From positions 55,470-119,469 of the forward strand of contig JAODAQ010000044.1 in the NCBI GenBank assembly GCA_025463515.1: DNA of 64,000 nt, given 5' to 3'. The notes under the pieces are model-generated. The model did no database searches, was not told the DNA's origin, and saw nothing but the letters and a program-made list of their open reading frames with translations. Source of the DNA: Rhodoglobus sp. (GTDB lineage Bacteria; Actinomycetota; Actinomycetes; Actinomycetales; Microbacteriaceae). A program made the translations under genes and the position numbers. This document shows positions 1 to 8,049 of this stretch, in pieces; positions within the stretch are counted from its first letter, which is position 1; the number at the start of each line of letters is the position of its first letter.

Positions 1-1
1 C

Positions 2-328
2 GAGCGCATCTTCACCCTGTTCGACATCCCCGAGGGGGAGGTCCGCGGCACCCACGCCCACCGCCACTGCGAGCAGTTCCTCATCTGCCAGCGGGGGTCG
101 GTCACGGCCGTGGTCGACGACGGGGTCACCCGCGAGGAGATCCGGCTTGACCGGCCGTCACTCGGCCTCTACATGCCCGCTCTCACCTGGGGTACGCAGT
201 ACGAGTACTCGCCGGATGCCGTACTGCTCGTCCTCGCCTCGGACCCGTACGACGCCGATGACTACATCCACGACTACGACGAGTTCAAGCTCTTGTCCGC
301 GACGGCCTTTCCGGGAGATGCTGGGTAG
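2..328 (+). CDS. Sugar 3,4-ketoisomerase-like cupin, 5' end missing
   Basis: The gene enters the window already open; its last 108 codons read from base 2 to the TAG at 326-328. The visible part begins IFTLFDIPEGEVRGTHAHR and continues HCEQFLICQRGS. This is the histidine-bearing cupin strand pair of the FdtA/QdtA (WxcM-like) family, which isomerises dTDP-4-keto-6-deoxyglucose to the 3-keto sugar before amination. Family proteins are about 135-140 residues, so roughly 30 N-terminal residues lie upstream. A methyltransferase follows 31 bases later on the same strand. The partner aminotransferase and the dTDP-glucose enzymes are not in view, so the exact sugar product is unknown. Confidence 0.75.
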   Translation, partial: ERIFTLFDIPEGEVRGTHAHRHCEQFLICQRGSVTAVVDDGVTREEIRLDRPSLGLYMPALTWGTQYEYSPDAVLLVLASDPYDADDYIHDYDEFKLLSATAFPGDAG

Positions 329-359
329 GCAGGAACAACCGCCTCAACGACGGGAAACC

Positions 360-1115
360 ATGTCAGTCACCTCGCGCCTCTTGGCGTTCGCCTCGCAGTC
401 CCTCCCGCGAGTGTCGAGCCGCGTGCTCGCCTCCGCCGGGTACACCTTCGACCTCGACAGCTTCGGCCCCGGCGCGTTCCGCGTGTGGGACGACGCGACC
501 GCGCGACGGCAGGACCGGGCGTGGACGCCGCTCGTCGCGCAGGCTCTGGCCGGAAACCCCAGGGAGGACATCGTCGCCCTCTACGGGGCGCTCGACACCA
601 CGGGGACGACGGCCGGTACGATCCTCGAGGTCGGCTGCGGCGGCGGCTACAACTCCGAGCTCATCGCGCACCATGCGCCCGGCCTCCGGTACACGGGAGT
701 CGACCTCTCCGAGGCGATGGTGGAGGTGTCGCGGGAGAAGTACCCCGGCCGCGACTTCCAGGTCGCGAGCGCCCTCGAGCTGCCCTTCGACGACGGCTCG
801 TTCGACGTCGTGGTCGACGGCGTCGCCCTGCTGCACATCCCCGACTGGCAGGGTGCGATCCGCGAGTACGCCCGGGTGGCATCGCGGTTCGTCGTGCTCC
901 ACGGCCTCACCCTCTCCGACGGCGAGACGGTGACCTTCGGGAAGTACGCCTACGGGCAGCCCTCGCGCGAGCTCATCTTCAAACGGTCCGAGATCCTTGC
1001 GGCGTGCGAGTCGCTCGGGCTCCGGCTCGTGGCGTCGCATCCGGCGGACGACTACGACCTCACGGAGTACTTGGGCGTCTCCACGACGTCCGAGAGCTGG
1101 GTGCTCGCCCTCTAG
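360..1115 (+). CDS. Class I SAM-dependent methyltransferase
   Basis: A 251-residue protein with the Rossmann methyltransferase core. Motif I is ILEVGCGGG at residues 88-96, the acidic residue ending beta-2 is D115 in YTGVDLSEAM, and LPFDDGSFDVVV at 141-152 is the motif IV region. The order fits ubiE/UbiG-like Methyltransf_11 enzymes. The ATG at 360 is chosen because the homologous region starts there and the upstream extension would run into the preceding gene. It follows the cupin gene closely and converges with the next gene, sharing four bases. In this context the acceptor is probably a sugar or glycolipid, but nothing in the sequence names it. Confidence 0.8.
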   Translation: MSVTSRLLAFASQSLPRVSSRVLASAGYTFDLDSFGPGAFRVWDDATARRQDRAWTPLVAQALAGNPREDIVALYGALDTTGTTAGTILEVGCGGGYNSELIAHHAPGLRYTGVDLSEAMVEVSREKYPGRDFQVASALELPFDDGSFDVVVDGVALLHIPDWQGAIREYARVASRFVVLHGLTLSDGETVTFGKYAYGQPSRELIFKRSEILAACESLGLRLVASHPADDYDLTEYLGVSTTSESWVLAL

Positions 1116-2110
1116 GCGGCGCGCACCGCGGTGCGCGTGACGATCGCCAGCCGGTTGATGGCGCCGCGCTGCGCGCGGAACAGGAGGCCGCGCAGGCCGG
1201 TGCCGCGGGAGGCGACCGCGGTGTGCGGGATGAGCGGGCTCGCCTCGACGATCGCGGTGGTGCGCTCGAGCTCGCGCACGTACGGCTCATAGACGCCAGA
1301 GCGCAGGACCGCGCCCATGAGCGTGCGGTAGACGAGCTGGCTCGTGATCCACCACCGGCCGACCTTCTTGAGGCCGTGGAAGTGGAAGAACACGAGCGGG
1401 TCGCCGTCGACCGTCACCGCGCCGCCGTCCGCCGCGATGGCGGAGCCGGCAGTGTTCCAGGGCGCGAGGTTGAGCCCGTGCGGGCCGAGGACGGAGACGC
1501 CCTCGAAGTCCTTCGGGAACCAGTCGAGGTAGCCCTGGTCCGCGTAGCGGCCGGCATCCGGGGTGTCTCGGCACCACTCGAGCGTGCTGCGGCCCCACCA
1601 GTCGAGGCAGGCCGTGCCGCGCTGGTCGTTGCGAAAGCCCACCCAGCCCACGTTGAAGCGGCCGTACTTGGCGAGCGACTTGGCGAGCGAGGGCTGGTAG
1701 CGGTGCTCGATGATGCCCACGGAGCCGTCGCCCATGGCGTCGAACACGAGCTCGGGGTCGTCGAAGAAGTAGAGGTCGGCGTCGAGGTAGACGACGGAGG
1801 TCGGCTCCGCGTACTGGTCCATCACCCAGCGCACGAGCAGGGGCGTGGTCGTGAAGTACCCCTCCATGCGCGAGCGCTGCGCCCGGATGCCCGCCAGTTC
1901 GGGCACGGCGGCCTCGAGGTCCACGACCGTGAGCACGTGCACTCCGGGGACGGCGGCGTCGGCGAGGTACGCGCGCGCTGCCTCGTCGAGCGCCATGACC
2001 CACACCGGGGAGTCGTCCCCGTGGCGGCGCAGCGACTCGATGAGCGCGAGCCCGCGCGACAGGTACCCGCTGTCGAAGTAGGTGCAGTAGGCGTGCGGCT
2101 GTTTGTTCAC
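1112..2110 (-). CDS. GT-A type glycosyltransferase (GT8-like)
   Basis: A 332-residue soluble protein. The central motif VVYLDADLYFF carries the DxD metal and nucleotide-sugar ligands (D110, D112). The N terminus has the CTYFDSGYLSRGLALIESL pattern seen in small nucleotide-diphospho-sugar transferases related to GT8. It starts with GTG at 2110, overlapping the TGA stop of the upstream ABC exporter gene by four bases, so translation is probably coupled. The donor and acceptor are unknown; export-coupled assembly of a surface glycan is inferred from the neighbours. Confidence 0.75.
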   Translation of the reverse strand: MNKQPHAYCTYFDSGYLSRGLALIESLRRHGDDSPVWVMALDEAARAYLADAAVPGVHVLTVVDLEAAVPELAGIRAQRSRMEGYFTTTPLLVRWVMDQYAEPTSVVYLDADLYFFDDPELVFDAMGDGSVGIIEHRYQPSLAKSLAKYGRFNVGWVGFRNDQRGTACLDWWGRSTLEWCRDTPDAGRYADQGYLDWFPKDFEGVSVLGPHGLNLAPWNTAGSAIAADGGAVTVDGDPLVFFHFHGLKKVGRWWITSQLVYRTLMGAVLRSGVYEPYVRELERTTAIVEASPLIPHTAVASRGTGLRGLLFRAQRGAINRLAIVTRTAVRAA

Positions 2111-3927
2111 TGGTCCTCGAATGACATGAGCTTGACGTACTCGGCGACCATCGGCACGCTCTTGCGCAGCGCGCTGAACTTGCCGGAGGCGGTGATCCGC
2201 CCGGCTTCGACGACGTGCACCGCGTCGGAGTGCTGCACTGTCGACAGGCGGTGCGCGATGATGATGACGGTCACGCCAGCGCCCAGCCTGTCCAGGCTGG
2301 CCGTCACGAGGGCCTCTGATCCCGCGTCCAGCGCGCTCGTGGCCTCATCGAGGATGAGCAGGCGCGGGCGGGTGTAGAGGGCGCGTGCGAGCCCGAGGCG
2401 CTGCATCTGGCCCCCGCTGAGCGCATCGGCCTGCTTGCCGACCGAGGTGGCGAGACCGTCGGGGAGCGTTGCGATGAAGTCGGTGAGGTGCGCGGCCTCG
2501 ATGACCTCGGCCACGCGCTCGACATCGATGTCCTCCGGCTCGACACCGAGGGCGACGTTCTCGGCGATCGTGCCCGATACCAGTCCGGGCTTCTGCGGTA
2601 CGTAGGAGATGAGCCCCGGATGCACGAGCCGCAGCAGGCCCGGCTCGACCCCCCCGATCGTCACGCTGCCGGTGTCCGGGGTGACGAGGCCGAGGAGCAG
2701 GTCGACGAGGGTCGTCTTGCCCGCACCGGACGGCCCGATGAAGGCGACGTGAGCACCGCCCGGGATGGCGAGCGAGATGTCGCTCAACGTGGTCTGGTCG
2801 TTGCCGGGATGCGTGAAGTCGACCGAGTCGAGCACGACGCCGAGTGCTCCGTCCGCCGTGAACCCGACCTCGGGCGCGGGGGCTGCCTTGGCGCTCGCCT
2901 CGATGCGCGCGGCCTCTCGCGCCGCGATGAGGAACTGCTGGGCTGAGGCCGCCTGCTCCACGTTGTTCTTGGCCTGGGCGACCGCGTTCTGGAGCGGGAG
3001 CAGGGAGCCCATGATCCGCACACCCCCGGTGAGGAATACGCCGATCGTCACCAGTCCCGTGGCGAGCTGGCCGCTGAGGAAGAGCACGCCCACGAACAGG
3101 ACCACGCCGAGAATCAGCGAGGTCTCCACAACGTACCGGGGCATGCCGCCGAGGAAGGTCATCGTGCCGTCGCTCTGGGCAAGGCGCTCGCGCGTCGCGG
3201 CGAAGCGCCGGATGAACGTCTTCTGCTTGGAGAGCACCGAGATCTCGCGGAAGGTGTCGATCGTGTCGTTGATCGTGCCCGTCGCGCCGATCGTGCCGGA
3301 GACCGCGTCGCGGCCCGCCTTCTTGAGCTGACGCCCGATCACGAACTGGATGAGCGCGATGACACCGGCGAAGTAGGCCGTGACGACGATCGCCGCGACC
3401 GGGTTCACCACGATGAAGGTGCCGCCGAGCAGGACGAGCAGGAAGCCCTCCGTCACGAGCGTCGCGAGATTGTTGAGCAGGCCGGTGAAGGCGTAGACGG
3501 AGGAGGTCGTCACGGCGAACTGCACGTCGGCCTTGGAGAACCGCTGCACCTCGCCGAGTGAGCCGTTCAGGATGTAGCTCGCGATCTTCGTCGCGTTCTC
3601 GCTCTCGGCGCGCGCGATGAAGCGCGTCATGACGCGCGACAGCACGATCGCGATGACCGCCTTCAGGGCGAAGACCACGAGGACGAACAGGACGAGCACG
3701 ACGAGCCCCTGCTCGTCGAGCTTGGGAAGCTGGAACCCCGCGATGGTGATCGGAGGGGCGTTCAGGTCGCCGAGCTGGCTTGAGGCGATGCCTGCCAGAA
3801 GCCCGATGAGGAGGATGCCGAACACGTCGAGCACGCCGGTGAGTGCGCGCACGGCGAGAAGTGCGAAGTAGGTGATCCGTTCGCGGCTGGTCAGAAAACC
3901 CAGCGACAGCCGGACGGAAGCAAGCAT
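2107..3927 (-). CDS. Fused ABC exporter (TMD-NBD), second of tandem pair
   Basis: A 606-residue half-transporter of the type I exporter fold. Residues about 15-310 form the membrane domain, with hydrophobic spans near 20-50, 75-100, 150-200 and 265-305. Residues 365-600 form the nucleotide-binding domain: Walker A GPSGAGKTT (398-406), Q-loop Q445, signature LSGGQ (503-507), Walker B LLILDEAT, and switch histidine H559. It has the same length and layout as the next gene upstream, 21 bases away. A TATCCT hexamer 7 bases before the ATG gives it its own likely promoter. Related lipid-linked oligosaccharide flippases (PglK/MsbA type) suggest flipping of a glycolipid. Whether the two paralogues form a heterodimer is not shown. 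Confidence 0.88.
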   Translation of the reverse strand: MLASVRLSLGFLTSRERITYFALLAVRALTGVLDVFGILLIGLLAGIASSQLGDLNAPPITIAGFQLPKLDEQGLVVLVLFVLVVFALKAVIAIVLSRVMTRFIARAESENATKIASYILNGSLGEVQRFSKADVQFAVTTSSVYAFTGLLNNLATLVTEGFLLVLLGGTFIVVNPVAAIVVTAYFAGVIALIQFVIGRQLKKAGRDAVSGTIGATGTINDTIDTFREISVLSKQKTFIRRFAATRERLAQSDGTMTFLGGMPRYVVETSLILGVVLFVGVLFLSGQLATGLVTIGVFLTGGVRIMGSLLPLQNAVAQAKNNVEQAASAQQFLIAAREAARIEASAKAAPAPEVGFTADGALGVVLDSVDFTHPGNDQTTLSDISLAIPGGAHVAFIGPSGAGKTTLVDLLLGLVTPDTGSVTIGGVEPGLLRLVHPGLISYVPQKPGLVSGTIAENVALGVEPEDIDVERVAEVIEAAHLTDFIATLPDGLATSVGKQADALSGGQMQRLGLARALYTRPRLLILDEATSALDAGSEALVTASLDRLGAGVTVIIIAHRLSTVQHSDAVHVVEAGRITASGKFSALRKSVPMVAEYVKLMSFEDQ

Positions 3928-3934
3928 GCGTACA

Positions 3935-3940
3935 AGGATA
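3935..3940 (-). promoter_or_regulatory. Likely -10 element (TATCCT) of ABC exporter gene
   Basis: TATCCT read on the minus strand lies 7 bases before the ATG at 3927. The expected transcription start falls on or next to the start codon, so a leaderless mRNA is likely. No Shine-Dalgarno sequence lies in between. No clear -35 is visible. Confidence 0.5.
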
Positions 3941-3948
3941 CCGTCGGG

Positions 3949-5769
3949 CTAGTTGTCATCGAATGACATGAGCTTGACGTACTCAGCAACCATGGGGACC
4001 GTCTTGCGCAGGGCGCTGAACTTGCCGGATGCCGTGATCGCGCCGTTCTCGACGACGAACACCTCGTCGGAGTGCTGGACGGTCGAGAGCCGGTGCGCGA
4101 TGACCACGACCGTCACACCGGGGCCGAGCTTGGTGAGGCTGGAGGAGATGAACGCCTCGGAGCTGGCATCGAGAGCGCTCGTGGCCTCGTCGAGGATGAT
4201 GAGCTTGGGCTGCGAGTACAGCGCGCGAGCGAGCCCCAGCCGCTGGATCTGGCCGCCGCTCAGGGCGTCCGCCTGCTTGCCGACCGAGGTCGCGAGGCCA
4301 TCCGGCAGGCCGGCGATGAAGTCGGTGAGGTAGGCGGACTCGACCACTGTGTCGACGCGCGCGTAGTCGATGTCGGCGGGGGCGACGCCGAGCGCGATGT
4401 TCTCGGCGATGGTGCCCGAGACGAGCCCGGGATTCTGGGGTACGTAGGAGACGAGGCCGGGAGCCTCGCGTCGCAGTAGGGCGGGCTCGACGCCGCCGAT
4501 CGTGACCGTGCCGGAGTCAGGGACGATGAGCCCCAGCAGGAGGTCGACGAGCGTGGTCTTGCCCGCGCCGGAGGGCCCGATGAAGGCGACGTGGCTGCCG
4601 CCCTTGATCGTGAGCGAGATGTCGTTAAGCGTTGTGTCGTCGTTGCCCGGGTGGGTGAAGTCGACGGTATCCACGACGACCTCGAGGCCGCCGTTCTTGG
4701 CGTACCGGATCGTGGCGTCGGGCTGCTCCTGCTGCCCTGCGCGCTCCGCCTGCTGGGCGCGGGCGAGACCGAGCAGTTCGAGCGACTGGCGGCCCTGGGT
4801 CACGTGCAGCCCCGCCTGGGCAACCGCGTTCTGGAGGGGGAGGAGCGATGCCATGATCCGGACGCCGCCGGTGAGGAAGATGCCGATGATGACGAGGCCG
4901 GAGGCGAGCTGCCCGGTGAGGAAGAGCCAGCCGACGAAGAGCACGACGCCGAGCATGAGGGAGGTCTCGACCACATAGCGCGGCATGCCGCCCAGGAACG
5001 TCATCGTGCCGCTCGAACGGGCGAGTCTCAGTCGGGAGAGTGAGAACCGGTTGATGAAGAGATCCTGCTTGGAGAGGACGGAGATCTCGCGGAAGGTGTC
5101 GAGGGTGTCGTTTACGGCGCCCGTCGTGTCGACCGTGCCCTCCGTGGCATCCACGCCCGCCTTCTTGATGCTCTTGCCGATGACGAACTGGATGAGGATG
5201 ATCACACCCGCGAAGTACGCGGTGATCACTAGCGCCGAGAGCGGGCTGACGGCGATGAAGGTCGCGCCGATGAGGATGAGGAGCAGCCCCTCGGCCAGAA
5301 GGATGGCGAGGTCGTTGAGGAGGCCCGTGAACGCCGCGCTCGTAGAACCGGTGACAGCCCACTGGACGTCGGCCTTCGAGTACTTCTGCACATCCCCGAG
5401 GGAGCTGCGCAGGATGTAGTTGGCGATCTTCGTGGCGCTCGCAGCCTCGACGCGGGCGACGAACGAGGTGAGGACCCGGGACAGCGTGATCGCGATGAGT
5501 GCCTTGAGCGCGAAGATCACGAGGACGAAGACGACGAGCAGCAGTAGCGCCTGCTCGTCGAGCTTCGGAAGCGCGAAGCCCAGGATCGTCACCGGGGCTG
5601 CGCTCGGGTCGCCGATCGACGTGCCGGCCACGGCCGCCAGGACGCCGATGAGCACGACGCCGAACACGTCGAGGAGCCCGGCCAGCGCGCGCACGGCGAC
5701 GAGGATGACGTAGGTCGCCCGTTCGCGCTTGGTCATGAAACTGAGCGTGAGGCGAAGGGACTTCAGCAT
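3949..5769 (-). CDS. Fused ABC exporter (TMD-NBD), first of tandem pair
   Basis: A 606-residue half-transporter, paralogous over its whole length to the following gene. The membrane domain covers roughly residues 15-310. The ATPase domain has Walker A GPSGAGKTT, YVPQNPGLVSG around the Q-loop, LSGGQ, Walker B LIILDEATSALD and AHRLST with the switch histidine. The open frame extends far upstream, but the ATG at 5769 is the real start: it overlaps the TAA of the nucleotide-sugar dehydrogenase by one base, and the N terminus MLKSLRLTLSFMTKRERATY matches that of the paralogue. Export or flipping of a lipid-linked glycan is inferred from the family and the setting. Confidence 0.88.
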   Translation of the reverse strand: MLKSLRLTLSFMTKRERATYVILVAVRALAGLLDVFGVVLIGVLAAVAGTSIGDPSAAPVTILGFALPKLDEQALLLLVVFVLVIFALKALIAITLSRVLTSFVARVEAASATKIANYILRSSLGDVQKYSKADVQWAVTGSTSAAFTGLLNDLAILLAEGLLLILIGATFIAVSPLSALVITAYFAGVIILIQFVIGKSIKKAGVDATEGTVDTTGAVNDTLDTFREISVLSKQDLFINRFSLSRLRLARSSGTMTFLGGMPRYVVETSLMLGVVLFVGWLFLTGQLASGLVIIGIFLTGGVRIMASLLPLQNAVAQAGLHVTQGRQSLELLGLARAQQAERAGQQEQPDATIRYAKNGGLEVVVDTVDFTHPGNDDTTLNDISLTIKGGSHVAFIGPSGAGKTTLVDLLLGLIVPDSGTVTIGGVEPALLRREAPGLVSYVPQNPGLVSGTIAENIALGVAPADIDYARVDTVVESAYLTDFIAGLPDGLATSVGKQADALSGGQIQRLGLARALYSQPKLIILDEATSALDASSEAFISSSLTKLGPGVTVVVIAHRLSTVQHSDEVFVVENGAITASGKFSALRKTVPMVAEYVKLMSFDDN

Positions 5770-7028
5770 TAAAGCCGCTCGACCTTCGCGCCGGAGAACT
5801 TCCCGGTTGCATCCAGGATCGCGGCGGGCGCACCGCCGATCGCCTCTGCGGCACCGAGGTATTCGCTGTGCGCCTGGACGATGATCGCGGCGTCCGCCTC
5901 GAGCAGGGCGGCCTCCAGGTCGGTGACCCGCTCGACGGGCAGCCCATCGACCGTCCAGTCGGCGACGTAGGGGTCGTGGTACTTGAGGATGCAGCCCATG
6001 TCGAGGAGTCGCTTCGCGAGCGGGACTGCTGGGGACTCCCTGCGGTCCGAGATGTTCGCCTTGTAGGTCACGCCCATGAGTACGACGGTCGAGCCGCGCA
6101 CGGCCTTCGAGTGGTTGTTCAGCAGGTCTTGCAGGCGCCGCGACACGTAGGGCGGCATGCCGTTGTTGATCTCCTCGGCCAGCTCCACGAAGCGGAACGG
6201 CCGGTCGAGCTCCGCCCGCACCTTGTAGGCGAGGTAGTTGGGGTCGATGGGGATGCAGTGGCCGCCGACCCCGGCGCTGGGACTGAACGACTGGAAGCCG
6301 AAGGGCTTGGTCTTGGCGAGCTTGATGACGTCCCAGATGTCGATTCCCATGGCGAAGCAGAACTGCGCCATCTCGTTGACCAGCGCGATGTTGACGTGCC
6401 GGTAGGTGTTCTCGAGGAGCTTGGCGGTCTCCGCCTCGCGCGTGCCCTTGGCCTCGACGACCTGCTCGATGAACTGGGAGTAGAACGCGACGGCCTTCGC
6501 CGTCGACTCGGGGGTCACGCCGCCGACGACCTTGGGGGTGTTGATGATCGTGTACTTCTCGTTGCCGGGGTCGATGCGCTCCGGGGAGAACGCGAGGTGG
6601 AAGTCCTCGCCGCACACCCGCGTGCCGTTCTCGAGCAGCGGCTTGAGGATCTCCTCGGTGGTGCCGGGGTACGTGGTCGACTCGAGCACCACGGTCAGGC
6701 CGGGGCGCATGTTCGCCTCGATGGCCTTCGTCGCGCCGATGACGGCGGCCAGGTCGGGAGCCCCCGACTCGTCGAGCGGGGTCGGAACGCAGATCACGAC
6801 GATGTCGGCCTCCGAGATCACCGAGGCGTCGCTCGTCGCGCTGAAGCCGTTGGCGAGCATCCCCGCGATGTCGTCCCCGGACAGGTCGTCGATGTGGCTT
6901 CGGCCGGAGTTGAGGCCGTCCACGATGCGGGTGCTGAGGTCGAGGCCCGTTACCGAGACTCCGGCTGCCGAGGCGGCTTTGGCGAGGGGGAGGCCGACGT
7001 ATCCAAGCCCGACGATAACCGCTTTCAC
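5769..7028 (-). CDS. Nucleotide-sugar 6-dehydrogenase (UDP-HexNAc type)
   Basis: A 419-residue enzyme of the UDP-glucose/GDP-mannose dehydrogenase superfamily. It oxidises the C6 hydroxyl of a UDP-sugar to the uronic acid with 2 NAD+. It shows the NAD motif VGLGYVGLP (6-14), the middle-domain stretch ENTYRHVNIALVNEMAQFC (206-224) and the catalytic loop GVGGHCIPIDPNY with C258. The sequence resembles WbpA/WecC/TviB, which act on UDP-GlcNAc or UDP-ManNAc, more than UDP-glucose dehydrogenase. It starts with GTG at 7028 behind an AAGGA ribosome site six bases away. Its stop overlaps the start of the ABC exporter gene, so it heads that operon. The exact substrate is inferred. Confidence 0.85.
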   Translation of the reverse strand: MKAVIVGLGYVGLPLAKAASAAGVSVTGLDLSTRIVDGLNSGRSHIDDLSGDDIAGMLANGFSATSDASVISEADIVVICVPTPLDESGAPDLAAVIGATKAIEANMRPGLTVVLESTTYPGTTEEILKPLLENGTRVCGEDFHLAFSPERIDPGNEKYTIINTPKVVGGVTPESTAKAVAFYSQFIEQVVEAKGTREAETAKLLENTYRHVNIALVNEMAQFCFAMGIDIWDVIKLAKTKPFGFQSFSPSAGVGGHCIPIDPNYLAYKVRAELDRPFRFVELAEEINNGMPPYVSRRLQDLLNNHSKAVRGSTVVLMGVTYKANISDRRESPAVPLAKRLLDMGCILKYHDPYVADWTVDGLPVERVTDLEAALLEADAAIIVQAHSEYLGAAEAIGGAPAAILDATGKFSGAKVERL

Positions 7029-7116
7029 TGTCTATCCTTAGAGTCGTATCAGCTGCTGCGAGACGGCCCTGAGTCAACGTCTTGCCCAACAAGCCTACCC
7101 ACCAGAGGGATTCTCC

Positions 7117-8049
7117 ATGCGCACGACGCCTTTGCTGCTCCTTGCCTACAACAGGCCGGACAAGGTGCGGCGGCTCATCGACCGCCTGCGCGAGCAGCGC
7201 CCGACGACGATCATGGTGGCCGTCGACGGGCCCAAGCCGGGCAGCCCCGCCGACGAGGCGAAGGTGCAGGCGGTGCGCGACGCCGTGTCCGAGATCGACT
7301 GGACGGATGACGTCGAGACGCTGTTCCGCCCGGTGAACCTCGGACTGCGCAAGGCCGTCGCCGGCGCGGTCTCGTGGGCCGTCGAGAAGCACGGCGAGGT
7401 GATCGTGCTCGAGGAGGACGTGCTGCCCGGGGACCTGTTCGTGCCGTATGCCACGCGCATGCTCGAGAGGTTCCGCGACGATGAGCGGATCGCGCACATC
7501 TCCGGCTACAACATCGTGCCGCCGGACCAGCTCTCCGGCACTGCGGGCAGCCGCCTCACCCGCTACCCGGAGTCGATCGCGTGGGCTACCTGGGCGCGCT
7601 CGTGGAAGCACTTCGACGACAGCCTCGAGTGGGGCTCGCACGCCCCCATCGCCGAGCTCGCCCGAATCACCGGCAGCCGGATCTCGGCCCTGCGCTGGAA
7701 GCAGAGCTTTGACGACGCGGCCAAGAACCGGATCGGCACCTGGGCGTACCGCTGGATCGCGAGCATGTGGTCGCGGGGCGACCTGATCCTCTCGCCGAAC
7801 CACAACCTGGTCACCTACGCCGGGTACGACGAGGGCACCAACAGCGTGCTCAAGGCGCCGTGGGAGGAGCTGCCGCTCTTCGCGGGCGCGCTCGCCGAGC
7901 TGGACGACGCCGAGATCGTCGTCGACCCCAAGGCGGAGTCGTGGATCAGCCGGGTCGTGTTCGGCGCCACCGCGCTGGGCGTGGCCAAGGGGTTCGTCGT
8001 GTCGCGGCTCCTCGACGTGCGCAAGTACATGCGCGCGCGAGCCCGCTAG
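7117..8049 (+). CDS. GT-A type glycosyltransferase (HlpA-like)
   Basis: A 310-residue cytosolic protein with a GT2-like N-terminal domain. It reads TTPLLLLAYNRPDKVRRLID at the start, MVAVDGPKPG (33-42) and the acidic VIVLEEDVLPG motif (E99-E100-D101) that replaces the usual DxD. This arrangement is typical of a glycosyltransferase group often annotated as hemolytic protein HlpA-like. It is preceded by an AGAGGGA ribosome site. The 3' end overlaps the convergent next gene by four bases. The sugar transferred is unknown. Confidence 0.72.
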   Translation: MRTTPLLLLAYNRPDKVRRLIDRLREQRPTTIMVAVDGPKPGSPADEAKVQAVRDAVSEIDWTDDVETLFRPVNLGLRKAVAGAVSWAVEKHGEVIVLEEDVLPGDLFVPYATRMLERFRDDERIAHISGYNIVPPDQLSGTAGSRLTRYPESIAWATWARSWKHFDDSLEWGSHAPIAELARITGSRISALRWKQSFDDAAKNRIGTWAYRWIASMWSRGDLILSPNHNLVTYAGYDEGTNSVLKAPWEELPLFAGALAELDDAEIVVDPKAESWISRVVFGATALGVAKGFVVSRLLDVRKYMRARAR

